Origin: Streptomyces viridiviolaceus
GTDB lineage: Bacteria; Actinomycetota; Actinomycetes; Streptomycetales; Streptomycetaceae
Assembly (NCBI RefSeq): GCF_014650995.1
Contig: NZ_BMWA01000015.1
Span: 1-64,000 of the forward strand
Reading direction: 5' to 3'
Length of the DNA stretch: 64,000 nucleotides
Program-made: the position numbers and the translations under genes
The notes under the pieces: model-generated
The model's input: the letters and a program-made list of their open reading frames with translations, nothing else
What the model was told of the DNA's origin: nothing
Database searches by the model: none
Part shown: positions 42,299 to 50,851 of the stretch, in pieces
Layout: the number at the start of each line of letters is the position of its first letter
Numbering within the stretch: position 1 is the first letter of the stretch

Positions 42299-43279
42299 CT
42301 ACTCCGCCGCTCGCAGGTCCAGGCCGATGTCCAGGATCGGCGAGGAGTGGGTGAGGGCCCCGACCGCCAGGTAGTCGACGCCCGTGTCCGCGTACGCCTT
42401 GGCGTTGTCGAGGGTCAGGCGGCCCGACGCCTCCAGGGCGGCCCGGCCGTTCACGAGGGCGACGGCCTCCTCGCACTCGCCCGGCGTGAAGTTGTCCAGC
42501 AGGATGAGGTCGGCGCCGGCGTCCACGACCTCGCGCAGCTGGTGCAGGGTGTCGACCTCGACCTCGATGGGGACGTCGGGGAAGCGTTCGCGGACGGCGT
42601 TGAAGGCCTCGGCGACGCCGCCCGCGGCGACCACGTGGTTGTCCTTGACCAGGGCCGCGTCCGAGAGGGACATGCGGTGGTTGACGCCGCCGCCGCAGCG
42701 GACCGCGAACTTCTCCAGGGCACGCAGGCCCGGCGTCGTCTTGCGGGTGTCGCGGACCTTGGCCCCGGTGCCCTCGAGGACGTCCGCCCACGCGCGCGTG
42801 GCCGTCGCGACGCCCGACAGTCGGCACAGGAGGTTCAGCGCGCTGCGTTCGGCGGTGAGGAGGTCGCGGGTGCGGGTGGTCACGGAGAGGAGCACCTGAC
42901 CGGCTTCCACGCGGTCGCCGTCCTCGACGTGGCGTTCCACCTCGAACTCGTCCGTGCAGACGATCGACAGGACCGCCTCGGCGACCCGGAGGCCGGCCAC
43001 CACGCCCGCCTCGCGCGCGGTGAAGTCGGCGGTGGCCACGGCGTCCTCCGGGATGGTCGCGACCGTCGTCACGTCCACGCCGTGGGCCAGGTCCTCCTGG
43101 ATGGCGACGTTCGCGATGTCCTCGACCTCCACGGGGTCGAGTCCGGCGTTCACCAGCAGGGCCGCGAGCGCGGGGTCCAGGCCGCACTCCAGGTAGGTCT
43201 CTTCGTCGCTGTCCGCGCCGCAGGCGCAGCCGTCGCCGCAGCCTCCGGCGGAGGCGAGGGGAAGGTCGGGGGTGTTCAC
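42299..43279 (-). CDS. nadC: Nicotinate-nucleotide pyrophosphorylase (carboxylating)
   Basis: A 326-aa quinolinate phosphoribosyltransferase for NAD synthesis. Motifs are QEDLAHGVDVTT, TRKTTPGLRALEKFAVRCGGG and EVEVDTLHQLREVVDAGADLILLDNF. The N terminus has a cysteine-rich extension (about 11-33: Cys14, Cys18, Cys20, Cys32) absent from E. coli NadC. GTG 43279 has AGGAG 11 nt upstream; a GTG nine bases earlier is too close to it. It follows nadB by 5 bp and precedes coaX. Confidence 0.94.
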   Translation of the reverse strand: MNTPDLPLASAGGCGDGCACGADSDEETYLECGLDPALAALLVNAGLDPVEVEDIANVAIQEDLAHGVDVTTVATIPEDAVATADFTAREAGVVAGLRVAEAVLSIVCTDEFEVERHVEDGDRVEAGQVLLSVTTRTRDLLTAERSALNLLCRLSGVATATRAWADVLEGTGAKVRDTRKTTPGLRALEKFAVRCGGGVNHRMSLSDAALVKDNHVVAAGGVAEAFNAVRERFPDVPIEVEVDTLHQLREVVDAGADLILLDNFTPGECEEAVALVNGRAALEASGRLTLDNAKAYADTGVDYLAVGALTHSSPILDIGLDLRAAE

Positions 43280-43284
43280 TGCTC

Positions 43285-45006
43285 TCACTGCTCCTGGGGG
43301 CGCTGCGTCGGCTGGGAAAAGGGTGCGGTCGGGGGAAATTCTGCGGTCTCCGTGGGGTGCACGGCGAGGGTCCGGTCCGGGTTCAGGCGCACGACGATGT
43401 GGCGGCGCCACGTGGTGTCGTCGCGGTCGGGGTGGTCCTCGCGCCAGTGGCAGCCGCGGGTCTCCTCGCGCTGTGCCGCCGCTCCCACCAGGGCGCGGGC
43501 CACGCACAGGAGGTTGGTGGCCTCCCAGGTGTCGACGCCCGGCTCGGCCGTCTTGCCGTTCTCCTGGAGGGCTTCCCGGGCCTCGGTGTGAAGCCGGTCG
43601 AGCTGGTCGGCGGCCCGCGTGAGGGATGCGGCGGAGCGCAGGACGCCGGCGCCCTCGGTCATGATCCGCTGGATGGTGAAGCGGGCCTCGGGCGGGAGGA
43701 GGGGGTGCGCGGGCTGCTCCGGGTACGGGACCGGGGCGGGCACGCGTGCGTGGAGGGGGTCCCCCGCGATGTCGGCGGCGATGCGCTCGGCGTAGACCAG
43801 TCCCTCCAGGAGGGAGTTGGAGGCCAGGCGGTTGGCGCCGTGCACGCCGGTGCAGGCGACCTCGCCGCACGCGTACAGGCCTGGGACGGTGGTGCGGCCG
43901 TGGGAGTCCGTGCGGATTCCGCCGGAGGCGTAGTGGGCCGCCGGGGCGACGGGGACGGGTTCCGTGACCGGGTCGATGCCGTGGGCGCGGCAGGCCGCGA
44001 GGATCGTCGGGAAGCGGTGCTCCCACATGTCGGCGCCGAAGTGCCGGGCGTCGAGGTACATGTGCTCGGCGCCCCGCTCCTGCATGCGGCGCATGATGCC
44101 CTTGGCGACGATGTCCCGGGGGGCGAGTTCGCCGAGTTCGTGCTGCCCCTGCATGAAGCGCACGCCCTCGCCGTCCACCAGGTGGGCGCCCTCGCCGCGT
44201 ACCGCCTCCGAGACCAGGGGCTGCTGGCCCTCCGCGTCCGGGCCGAGGAAGAGGACCGTGGGGTGGAACTGGACGAATTCGAGGTCGCTCACCTCGGCGC
44301 CCGCGCGGAGCGCGAGGGCCACGCCGTCGCCCGTGGAGACGGACGGGTTGGTGGTCGCCGAGTAGACCTGGCCCATGCCGCCGGTCGCCAGGACCACGGC
44401 GGGGGCGTGGACCGCCCCGACGCCGTCGTGCTGGCCCTCGCCCATGACGTGCAGGGTGACACCGGCGGTGCGGCCGTCGGCGTCCGTGAGGAGGTCGAGG
44501 ACGAGGGCGTTCTCGATGGTGCGCACGCCACGCGCGCGTACCGCCTCGACGAGGGCCCGGGAGATCTCCGCGCCGGTGGCGTCGCCGCCGGCGTGGGCGA
44601 TGCGGCGGCGGTGGTGGCCTCCCTCGCGGGTCAGTGCCAGGCCGCCCTCGGAGGACTCGTCGAACTGGGCGCCCGTGGCGATGAGCCGCCGTACGGCGTC
44701 GGGCCCCTCGGTGACCAGGATGCGGACCGCTTCCTCGTCGCACAGGCCCGCGCCGGCGACCAGGGTGTCGTCCAGGTGCTGTTCGGGGGTGTCGCCCTCG
44801 CCGAGGGCCGCGGCGATGCCGCCCTGCGCCCAGCGGGTGGAGCCGTCGTCGAGGCGGGCCTTGGTGACGACGACCGTCGTCAGCCCGGCCGCCTCGCAGC
44901 GCAGGGCCGCGGTGAGGCCGGCGACGCCGGAGCCGACGACCACCACGTCGGCGGCGATGGCCCACCCGGGCGCGGGTGCGTGCAGTCGTATGCCTGTGGT
45001 GGTCAC
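43285..45006 (-). CDS. nadB: L-aspartate oxidase
   Basis: A 573-aa FAD enzyme that oxidises aspartate to iminoaspartate, the first step of de novo NAD synthesis. The FAD motif is VVVVGSGVAGLTAALRCEA (about 21-39); further landmarks are the TRWAQGGIAAALGEGDTPE substrate loop and GEVACTGVHGANRLASNSLLEGLVY. GTG 45006 overlaps the panC stop by 4 nt (45003-45006). NadA is not in this window; NadC follows. Confidence 0.95.
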   Translation of the reverse strand: MTTTGIRLHAPAPGWAIAADVVVVGSGVAGLTAALRCEAAGLTTVVVTKARLDDGSTRWAQGGIAAALGEGDTPEQHLDDTLVAGAGLCDEEAVRILVTEGPDAVRRLIATGAQFDESSEGGLALTREGGHHRRRIAHAGGDATGAEISRALVEAVRARGVRTIENALVLDLLTDADGRTAGVTLHVMGEGQHDGVGAVHAPAVVLATGGMGQVYSATTNPSVSTGDGVALALRAGAEVSDLEFVQFHPTVLFLGPDAEGQQPLVSEAVRGEGAHLVDGEGVRFMQGQHELGELAPRDIVAKGIMRRMQERGAEHMYLDARHFGADMWEHRFPTILAACRAHGIDPVTEPVPVAPAAHYASGGIRTDSHGRTTVPGLYACGEVACTGVHGANRLASNSLLEGLVYAERIAADIAGDPLHARVPAPVPYPEQPAHPLLPPEARFTIQRIMTEGAGVLRSAASLTRAADQLDRLHTEAREALQENGKTAEPGVDTWEATNLLCVARALVGAAAQREETRGCHWREDHPDRDDTTWRRHIVVRLNPDRTLAVHPTETAEFPPTAPFSQPTQRPQEQ

Positions 45007-45995
45007 GAGGCGGCTCCGAAGGTGAGGGAGATGTTGTCGATCAGCCGGGTCGCGCCGACCCGGGCGGCGACGGCGAGGACGGCCTCGCCGGTGAAGTCGT
45101 CCCCGATCTCGGTGAAGTCGGACGGATCCACCAGGGCGAGGTAGTCCAGCTCCAGCGGCGGGTCGAAGCGGGCGGCGTCGTCCAGGACCAGGCGGGCGGC
45201 GGCGCGGACGGCCGCCGGGTTGCCGGGGGTGGCCTCGGCGACGGCGTGGGCGTCGGCCGCCGCGCGGGACTCCCCGAGGGCGCTGAGGGCCTCGGCACGC
45301 GCACGCGTGGCGGGCACCTCACGGGCCCGGGCGCGCAGCGCCTCCTGGGCGACGTGCCGGTCGAGGCCCGCGAACAGGGCCTGGGACAGCGCGAGGGCCG
45401 TACGGCGCTCCTGGGGCGAGAGGTAGCGGTTGCGGCTGGAGAGGGCCAGGCCGTCGTCCTCGCGGACGGTGGGGACGCCGACGATGTCCACACCGAAGTT
45501 CAGGTCGCGCACCATGCGGCGGATCAGCGCCAGCTGCTGGGCGTCCTTCTGGCCGTACAGGGCCACGTCGGGGCGGGTGAGGTGCAGCAGCTTGGCGACG
45601 ACCGTGAGCATGCCGTCGAAGTGGCCGGGCCGGGACGCGCCCTCCAGGCGTTCGCCCATGGGGCCCGCGGTGATGCGGACCTGGGGCTCGCCGCCCGGGT
45701 AGACCTCCTCGACGGCGGGGGCGAAGACGGCGTCGGCGCCCGCCTGCCCGGCGATCTCGAGGTCGGCTTCCAGCGTGCGCGGATAGCGGTCGAGGTCCTC
45801 GCCCTGACCGAACTGGAGCGGGTTGACGAAGACGGTGACGACGACCTCGCCGTCCGGCCCGGCGATCCCGCGCGCCGTACGGATCAGGGTGGCGTGGCCC
45901 TCGTGCAGGGCGCCCATGGTCATCACGACGGCACGGCGACCGCGGCGCACGCGCGCGTGCAGCTCGTCGGCGGTACGCAGCAGGGTGGTGGTCAT
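45003..45995 (-). CDS. panC: Pantoate-beta-alanine ligase
   Basis: A 330-aa ATP-dependent ligase that makes pantothenate. Motifs are VVMTMGALHEGHATLI, FVNPLQFGQGEDLDRYPRT, GHFDGMLTVVAKLL and YGQKDAQQLALIRRM. It is longer than E. coli PanC (283 aa) because of C-terminal segments. ATG 45995 overlaps the preceding stop by 4 nt (45992-45995), so it is translationally coupled to the DUF2520 gene. Pantothenate made here is used by CoaX at the end of the operon. Confidence 0.95.
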   Translation of the reverse strand: MTTTLLRTADELHARVRRGRRAVVMTMGALHEGHATLIRTARGIAGPDGEVVVTVFVNPLQFGQGEDLDRYPRTLEADLEIAGQAGADAVFAPAVEEVYPGGEPQVRITAGPMGERLEGASRPGHFDGMLTVVAKLLHLTRPDVALYGQKDAQQLALIRRMVRDLNFGVDIVGVPTVREDDGLALSSRNRYLSPQERRTALALSQALFAGLDRHVAQEALRARAREVPATRARAEALSALGESRAAADAHAVAEATPGNPAAVRAAARLVLDDAARFDPPLELDYLALVDPSDFTEIGDDFTGEAVLAVAARVGATRLIDNISLTFGAAS

Positions 45996-46912
45996 CGGGC
46001 GTCTCCCTCGGTGCCGTTGGCGAGTACCCCGAGCAGGTCCTCGGCGAGCTCGGGCTTGAGCAGCCCGTGGGCCAGCGCCCGGTCGGCGGTCGCGCGGGCC
46101 ATCGCCAGGTAGCCGGCGACGGCCTGCGGGGCGTGTTCGCGCAGCTCCCCGATGTGCGCGGCGACCGTGCCCGCGTCCCCGCGCGCGACGGGTCCGGTCA
46201 GGGCGGCGTCGCCGGAGCGCAGGGCGTTGTCGAGGGCGGCGCCCAGCAGCGGGCCGAGCATCCGGTCGGGGGCGTCGACACCCGCGGTGCGCAGCAGCTC
46301 CATGGACTGGGCGACCAGGGTGACCAGGTGGTTGGCGCCCAGGGCGAGGGCCGCGTGGTACAGGGGGCGCTTGTCCTCCGCGATCCACTCCGGCTCGCCG
46401 CCCATCTCGATGACGAGGGCCTCGGCGGCCAGCCGCAGCTCCTCGGGGGCGGTGACGCCGAAGGAGCACCCGGCCAGGCGCTGGACGTCCACGGGGGTTC
46501 CGGTGAAGGTCATCGCCGGGTGCAGGGCCAGCGGCAGGGCGCCGGCCCGCAGGGCGGGCTCCAGGACCTTGGCTCCGTACCGCCCGGAGGTGTGGACGAG
46601 CAGCTGGCCGGGGCGGACCGCGCCGGTCTCGGCGAGCCCGGTCACGAGGCCGGGCAGGGCGTCGTCCGGGACGGTCAGCAGCACCAGCTCGGAGCGGCCC
46701 AGGACCTCCGCGGGCGGCACGAGCGGGACGTCGGGGAGCAGGGCCGCGGCACGTCGTCTGGAGGCTTCGGACACCCCGGAGACGGCCACCGGGCGGTGCC
46801 CGGCGAGTTGGAGGGACGCGGCCAGCGCGGGTCCCACCCGGCCGGCGCCGACGACGCCGACGGTGAGCCGCGCCGGGCGGTCCTTGGGATCTGGCTGTGG
46901 GGTTGTGTTCAC
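45992..46912 (-). CDS. Rossmann/DUF2520 dehydrogenase-like protein
   Basis: A 306-aa NAD(P)-binding protein. The Rossmann motif TVGVVGAGRVGPALAASLQLAGH (about 17-39) is followed by a 6-phosphogluconate-dehydrogenase-like layout and the DUF2520 C-terminal helical domain with FTGTPVDVQRLAGCSFGV and YHAALALGANHLVTL. First gene of the panC-nadB-nadC-coaX operon and coupled to panC, so a ketopantoate reductase-like role is attractive but unproven. GTG 46912 is the start. Confidence 0.88.
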   Translation of the reverse strand: MNTTPQPDPKDRPARLTVGVVGAGRVGPALAASLQLAGHRPVAVSGVSEASRRRAAALLPDVPLVPPAEVLGRSELVLLTVPDDALPGLVTGLAETGAVRPGQLLVHTSGRYGAKVLEPALRAGALPLALHPAMTFTGTPVDVQRLAGCSFGVTAPEELRLAAEALVIEMGGEPEWIAEDKRPLYHAALALGANHLVTLVAQSMELLRTAGVDAPDRMLGPLLGAALDNALRSGDAALTGPVARGDAGTVAAHIGELREHAPQAVAGYLAMARATADRALAHGLLKPELAEDLLGVLANGTEGDAR

Positions 46913-47153
46913 GCGACGGCGGCCTTCCCGTTCCAGTCCGCTCGGGGTACCGGACGATTTCTCGTCATGTTAACGCGATCGGTTCGGGGGGCGTTCGGTT
47001 GTCCACAGGCTGTGGGTTTCCGTGCGGATCCGGAGCGCACGCACGCGCGCGCGTGTGGATGCGGCAGAGCCGTCGCACACGCACGCGTGCGGACGGGGAC
47101 CGTGGGCGGAAACCCGGATGCCCGCCCGGACCGGCACCCGGCATGATCCCTGC

Positions 47154-48362
47154 ATGAGCGATACGGCGGAGCAGAGCGGGCGGCGCACCGGGGAACCGGC
47201 TGAACGGGAGCCGGCGGAGGAACGGCGCAAACGGCTCCGCGAGCGGCGTGCCGCCGCTCATCGGGGCGCTCGGCGCGTACTCGCCCGCCCGGGCTTCGTC
47301 ACGTCCCTGCGGGAGCGGCTCGCCCTGCTGGACGGCGCGGCGGAGCTGTACGACCTCGACGAGCCGTCGGACATGTACGGCAACGGCGTGGTCGAGTCCC
47401 TGGAGGAGAAGGCGGCCGCCCTGCTCGGCCAGGAGGCCGCCGGCTTCTTCCCGACCGGCACGATGGCCCAGCAGGTGGCCCTGCGCTGCTGGGCGGGCCG
47501 CACCGGCAGCCAGGCCGTCGCCCTGCACGGGCTCAGCCACCCCGAGGTGCACGAGCGGAACGCCTTCAGCCAGGTCAGCGGGCTGCGCCCGGTACGGGTG
47601 ACCAGCGCGCCCCGGCCGCCGACCGCCGACGAGGTGCGCGAGCTGGAGGAGCCGTTCGGTTCGCTGATGCTGGAGCTGCCGCTGAGGGATGCGGGTTACC
47701 TGCTGCCGACGTGGGAGGAGCTCAACCAGGTCGTCGAGGCGGCCCGGGAGCGCGATGCGGTGGTCCACTTCGACGGGGCCCGCCTGTGGGAGACCACCGT
47801 CCACTTCGGCCGTCCCCTGGACGAGATAGCGAGCCTGGCGGACAGCGTGTACGTCTCGTTCTACAAGTCGCTCAAGGGCTACGGCGGCGCCGCGCTCGCC
47901 GGTCCGCGGTGGCTGGTGGAGGAGGCGAAGGTCTGGCGGCACCGCTACGGCGGCATGGTGTTCCAGCAGTTCCCGACCGCCCTGTCGGCGCTGGCGGGCT
48001 TGGACCGCGAGCTGCCCAGGCTGCCGGAGTACGTGGCCCACGCGCGCGTGGTGGCCGCCGCGCTGCGCGAGGGCTTCGCGGCGGCCGGGGTGCCGTGGGC
48101 GCGCGTGCATCCCGAGGTGCCGCACACCCACGAGTTCCAGGTCTGGCTGCCCTATGACGCCGACGTGGTCGCCGAGGCCGCGGTCCGGCAGGGCGAGGAG
48201 ACGGGCACCCTGCTCTTCTCCCGGGCCTGGGACGCCCCCGGCCCGGGGCTCGCCGTCACCGAGGTCGCGGTGGAGGAGACCGGCCTGGAGTGGACGGCCG
48301 CCGACGTGCGGGCGGCGGTCGCCGGCCTCGTCGCCCGGCTCAGCCCGGAGGGCGACGCCTAG
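47154..48362 (+). CDS. PLP-dependent threonine aldolase-like lyase
   Basis: A 402-aa fold-type I PLP enzyme of the beta-eliminating lyase/threonine aldolase family. The PLP lysine is Lys238 (SFYKSLKGYGG), the Asp contacting the pyridine is in VVHFDGARLW (about 203-212), and the N-terminal glycine-rich part includes NGVVESLEEKAAALLGQEAAGFFPTGTMAQ. The first 45 residues are highly charged (many Arg/Glu) and may be an extension. ATG 47154 was chosen; a frame to 47022 continues upstream but without conserved sequence. Its 3' end overlaps the small minus-strand gene by 23 bp. Confidence 0.87.
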   Translation: MSDTAEQSGRRTGEPAEREPAEERRKRLRERRAAAHRGARRVLARPGFVTSLRERLALLDGAAELYDLDEPSDMYGNGVVESLEEKAAALLGQEAAGFFPTGTMAQQVALRCWAGRTGSQAVALHGLSHPEVHERNAFSQVSGLRPVRVTSAPRPPTADEVRELEEPFGSLMLELPLRDAGYLLPTWEELNQVVEAARERDAVVHFDGARLWETTVHFGRPLDEIASLADSVYVSFYKSLKGYGGAALAGPRWLVEEAKVWRHRYGGMVFQQFPTALSALAGLDRELPRLPEYVAHARVVAAALREGFAAAGVPWARVHPEVPHTHEFQVWLPYDADVVAEAAVRQGEETGTLLFSRAWDAPGPGLAVTEVAVEETGLEWTAADVRAAVAGLVARLSPEGDA

Positions 48363-48561
48363 GGCGCGGGGACAGCCACCGGGCCGTCGCCTGCAGCGAA
48401 CGGCCGCGGGCCGGACGGCCGGCGAGCACCGCGCGGAAGCGGCGGAACTCGCGCCACTCACGCACGACCCGCCGGTCGTGGGTGCCGGGCGCGGGCGGCA
48501 CGGGTTCGCCGAGCTGCCGGGCACGGTAGGTGTCGAGGAGGTACTGCTGCGTGATGCTCAT
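48340..48561 (-). CDS. Small conserved actinomycete protein
   Basis: A 73-aa protein resembling short streptomycete proteins that begin MSxTQQYLLDTYRAxQ and continue PPAPGTHDRRVVREWREFRRFRAVLAGRP. No function is known. ATG 48561 is preceded by GGAGAAGG. It is divergent from the ArsR-type regulator gene, with a perfect inverted repeat between them, and its last 23 bp overlap the convergent lyase gene, so the regulator may control it. Confidence 0.75.
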   Translation of the reverse strand: MSITQQYLLDTYRARQLGEPVPPAPGTHDRRVVREWREFRRFRAVLAGRPARGRSLQATARWLSPRPRRRPPG

Positions 48562-48675
48562 GGCGGACGCCTTCTCCGGATCGCCTTCTCAGGCCGGATG
48601 TCAGGGGAAAGGGGCCGGGCTCCGCGGCTGCCCCGGTGGTCCCAGACTGCTCCCGTACGGTGCCCGCGTCGCGTG

Positions 48676-48696
48676 GATTGACGGCGGTCGTCAATC
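48676..48696. promoter_or_regulatory. ArsR-type operator candidate
   Basis: A perfect inverted repeat GATTGACG (48676-48683), GCGGT spacer, CGTCAATC (48689-48696) lies between the divergent small gene and the ArsR-type regulator. TTGACG within the left arm may also be a -35. Position and symmetry suggest autoregulation. Confidence 0.65.
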
Positions 48697-48735
48697 GAGG
48701 GCCGCGTTGTCGGTGGCGCGGTGCACCATGAGGGC

Positions 48736-49842
48736 ATGAGCGTGCGCATCGACATCGCGGGGCTGCGGCCGGAGAGGGTCGCCGTCGTGCCCTCTCCCCT
48801 GGCCGAGCTCTGCATGGCGCTGCACGCGCTGTCCGAGCCGGCGCACCACCCGGGCCTGCAGGGCTGGGTCACCGGCGTCACCGCCCGGTTGGACTCGCAC
48901 CTGGCCGACCGGATGTGCGAGGCCGACTTCCTGTGGCGGACGACGTTCTCCGACCTGTTCATGCCGTTCGCCGGCATCCCGGGCCGCAGCACGCTGCCGG
49001 GCGCGACCCTCGCCGAGGACCTGGACCTGCTGGACAAGCTGTCGGACGAGCAGTTCGTGGACGCGGCGCTGGAGTTCACGTGCGCCCTGCCGTACAGCAC
49101 CCGCGGATCGTCGGCCCTCTCGGACGCCGGGGTCCGACGGCGCGCCCTGGACCTGGCCGCGGCGCGGGGGCCGCAGCAGCTGCGCTTCAGCGAGCGGCTG
49201 CTGGCCGATCCGCCGCGGATCCGGGCCTGGCTGCGGCAGTTCCTGCACGACTGCGACGAGGCGTTCTTCTCGGAGGCCTGGTCCCGGCTGCGCCACCAGC
49301 TCGCGGCCGATGCCCGCCACAAGACGGACATCCTGAGGCGCAAGGGTCTGGCCGAGGCGCTGGCCGCGGTGTCCCCGGCGGTGACGCTGGACGAGGCCGC
49401 CGGGCGGATCACGATCGACAAGCTGGGCGACGGTGCCACGGCCACCGGGGACGGCGGTCTGCTGCTCCTGCCCACCAGCCTCGGCTGGCCCCACCTGTCC
49501 GTGCTGCACCGCTGCGACTGGCAGCCGGTGCTGCACTACCCCGTCGGTTCCCCCGAGATGGCCTCACCGCCGTCGGTCGAGCAGCTCACGCTGCGGATGT
49601 CCGCGCTGTCCCACCCGGTCCGTATGCGGATCTGCCGCCACCTGGCCCGCAGCGCGTACACCACGAGCGAGCTGGCGCAGGCGCACGGCATGACGGCCCC
49701 GGAGATATCCCGGCACCTGGGCGTGCTGAAGAAGGCGGGCCTGATCACCACCCGTCGCCGCGGGCGGTACGTCCTGCACCAACTGGACGTGACGGTGGTG
49801 GCCCGGCTGGGCAGCGACTTCCTGGAGGGCATCCTCCGGTAG
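48736..49842 (+). CDS. ArsR-family regulator with large N-terminal domain
   Basis: A 368-aa transcription factor. The C-terminal ~85 residues (about 285-360) are a winged helix of the ArsR type: RMSALSHPVRMRICRHLARSAYTTSELAQAHGMTAPEISRHLGVLKKAGLI. The N-terminal ~270 residues are a DUF5937-like domain typical of actinobacteria with no known ligand. No Cys metal-site motif of ArsR/SmtB type is evident in the HTH. ATG 48736 starts the clear domain. A perfect palindrome lies 39 bp upstream. Confidence 0.88.
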   Translation: MSVRIDIAGLRPERVAVVPSPLAELCMALHALSEPAHHPGLQGWVTGVTARLDSHLADRMCEADFLWRTTFSDLFMPFAGIPGRSTLPGATLAEDLDLLDKLSDEQFVDAALEFTCALPYSTRGSSALSDAGVRRRALDLAAARGPQQLRFSERLLADPPRIRAWLRQFLHDCDEAFFSEAWSRLRHQLAADARHKTDILRRKGLAEALAAVSPAVTLDEAAGRITIDKLGDGATATGDGGLLLLPTSLGWPHLSVLHRCDWQPVLHYPVGSPEMASPPSVEQLTLRMSALSHPVRMRICRHLARSAYTTSELAQAHGMTAPEISRHLGVLKKAGLITTRRRGRYVLHQLDVTVVARLGSDFLEGILR

Positions 49843-50108
49843 CCGCACGCCGGGCGGTCGGTGCACCGGTCCCGACCCGCGCCCGCCGGGTCCGCGTCCA
49901 CAGTGCCCCCGCGGTGATCCGGTCACCGGCATGAGGGGGATCACCACGCCGGCACGCGGCGCAGCACGGAGCCGGCGTTCCCCGGGGTCCCACAGGACGC
50001 CGCCGGGCAGGCGGCGCGTGTGCCCTGTGCGGGCAGTCATGGGACGGCCCGCCGCCCCGAAGGGACCCTCGATCCGCAGGAGCAAGCGCAGCCGTTGCTG
50101 GGCGCCGG

Positions 50109-50780
50109 TCAGCCGTGTCCGCCGGCCCGCACCAGCCCGGTCTCGTAGGCGAGCACCACCACCTGCACCCGGTCGCGCAGGCCGAGCTTGGTCAGGATGC
50201 GGCCCACGTGCGTCTTCACGGTCGCCTCCGACAGCACGAGCCGGGCCGCGATCTCGCCGTTGGACAGTCCCTGCGCGACCAGCACCATCACCTCGCGCTC
50301 GCGTTCGGTGAGGCGCTGGAGCTCCTTGTGCTGGGGCTCCTGGCCGGCGGCCGGCAGCATCGGGGCGAAGCGGTCCAGCAGGCGGCGGGTGGTGGAGGGT
50401 GCGACCACCGCGTCGCCGCTGTGCACGGAGCGGATCGCGGCGAGCAGTTCGCCGGGCGGCACGTCCTTGAGCATGAAGCCGGACGCCCCCGCCTTCAGCG
50501 CCGAGAACGCGTACTCGTCGAGGTCGAAGGTGGTCAGGATCAGCACCTTCGGCGCGTCGGGGTCCGCGCAGATCCGGCTGGTGGTCTCCACCCCGTCCAG
50601 CTTGGGCATGCGGACGTCCATCAGCACCACGTCCACGGCGGTGGAGCGCAGCACCTGGAGGGCCTCGACGCCGTCGCCCGCCTCCGCGACGACCTCCATG
50701 TCCGGCTGGGCGGCGAGCACCATCCGGAACCCGGTGCGCAGCAGCACCTGGTCGTCGACGAGCATCACGCGGATCGTCAT
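50109..50780 (-). CDS. NarL/LuxR-type response regulator
   Basis: A 223-aa two-component regulator. The receiver domain has acidic Asp9/Asp10, phosphoacceptor Asp55 (VVLMDVRMPKLDG) and Lys in FMLKDVPPG. The LuxR HTH (about 158-215) contains LTEREREVMVLVAQGLSNGEIAARL. ATG 50780 starts it; the kinase gene lies 71 bp upstream on the same strand. Paralogous to the pair at 21.8-24 kb, but not close enough to suggest recent duplication. Confidence 0.93.
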   Translation of the reverse strand: MTIRVMLVDDQVLLRTGFRMVLAAQPDMEVVAEAGDGVEALQVLRSTAVDVVLMDVRMPKLDGVETTSRICADPDAPKVLILTTFDLDEYAFSALKAGASGFMLKDVPPGELLAAIRSVHSGDAVVAPSTTRRLLDRFAPMLPAAGQEPQHKELQRLTEREREVMVLVAQGLSNGEIAARLVLSEATVKTHVGRILTKLGLRDRVQVVVLAYETGLVRAGGHG

Positions 50781-50851
50781 CGGGGGCCTTCCGTTCCGTC
50801 TTCGCGGGGTCTTACAGGTGTCAACGCCGTACGCGGGTGGGTGCGCGGGCG

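Noticed and set aside
41095..42354. 419-aa plus-strand frame across the repeat region and coaX
   Set aside because: Runs antisense through coaX and through tandem repeats of non-triplet length; no motif.
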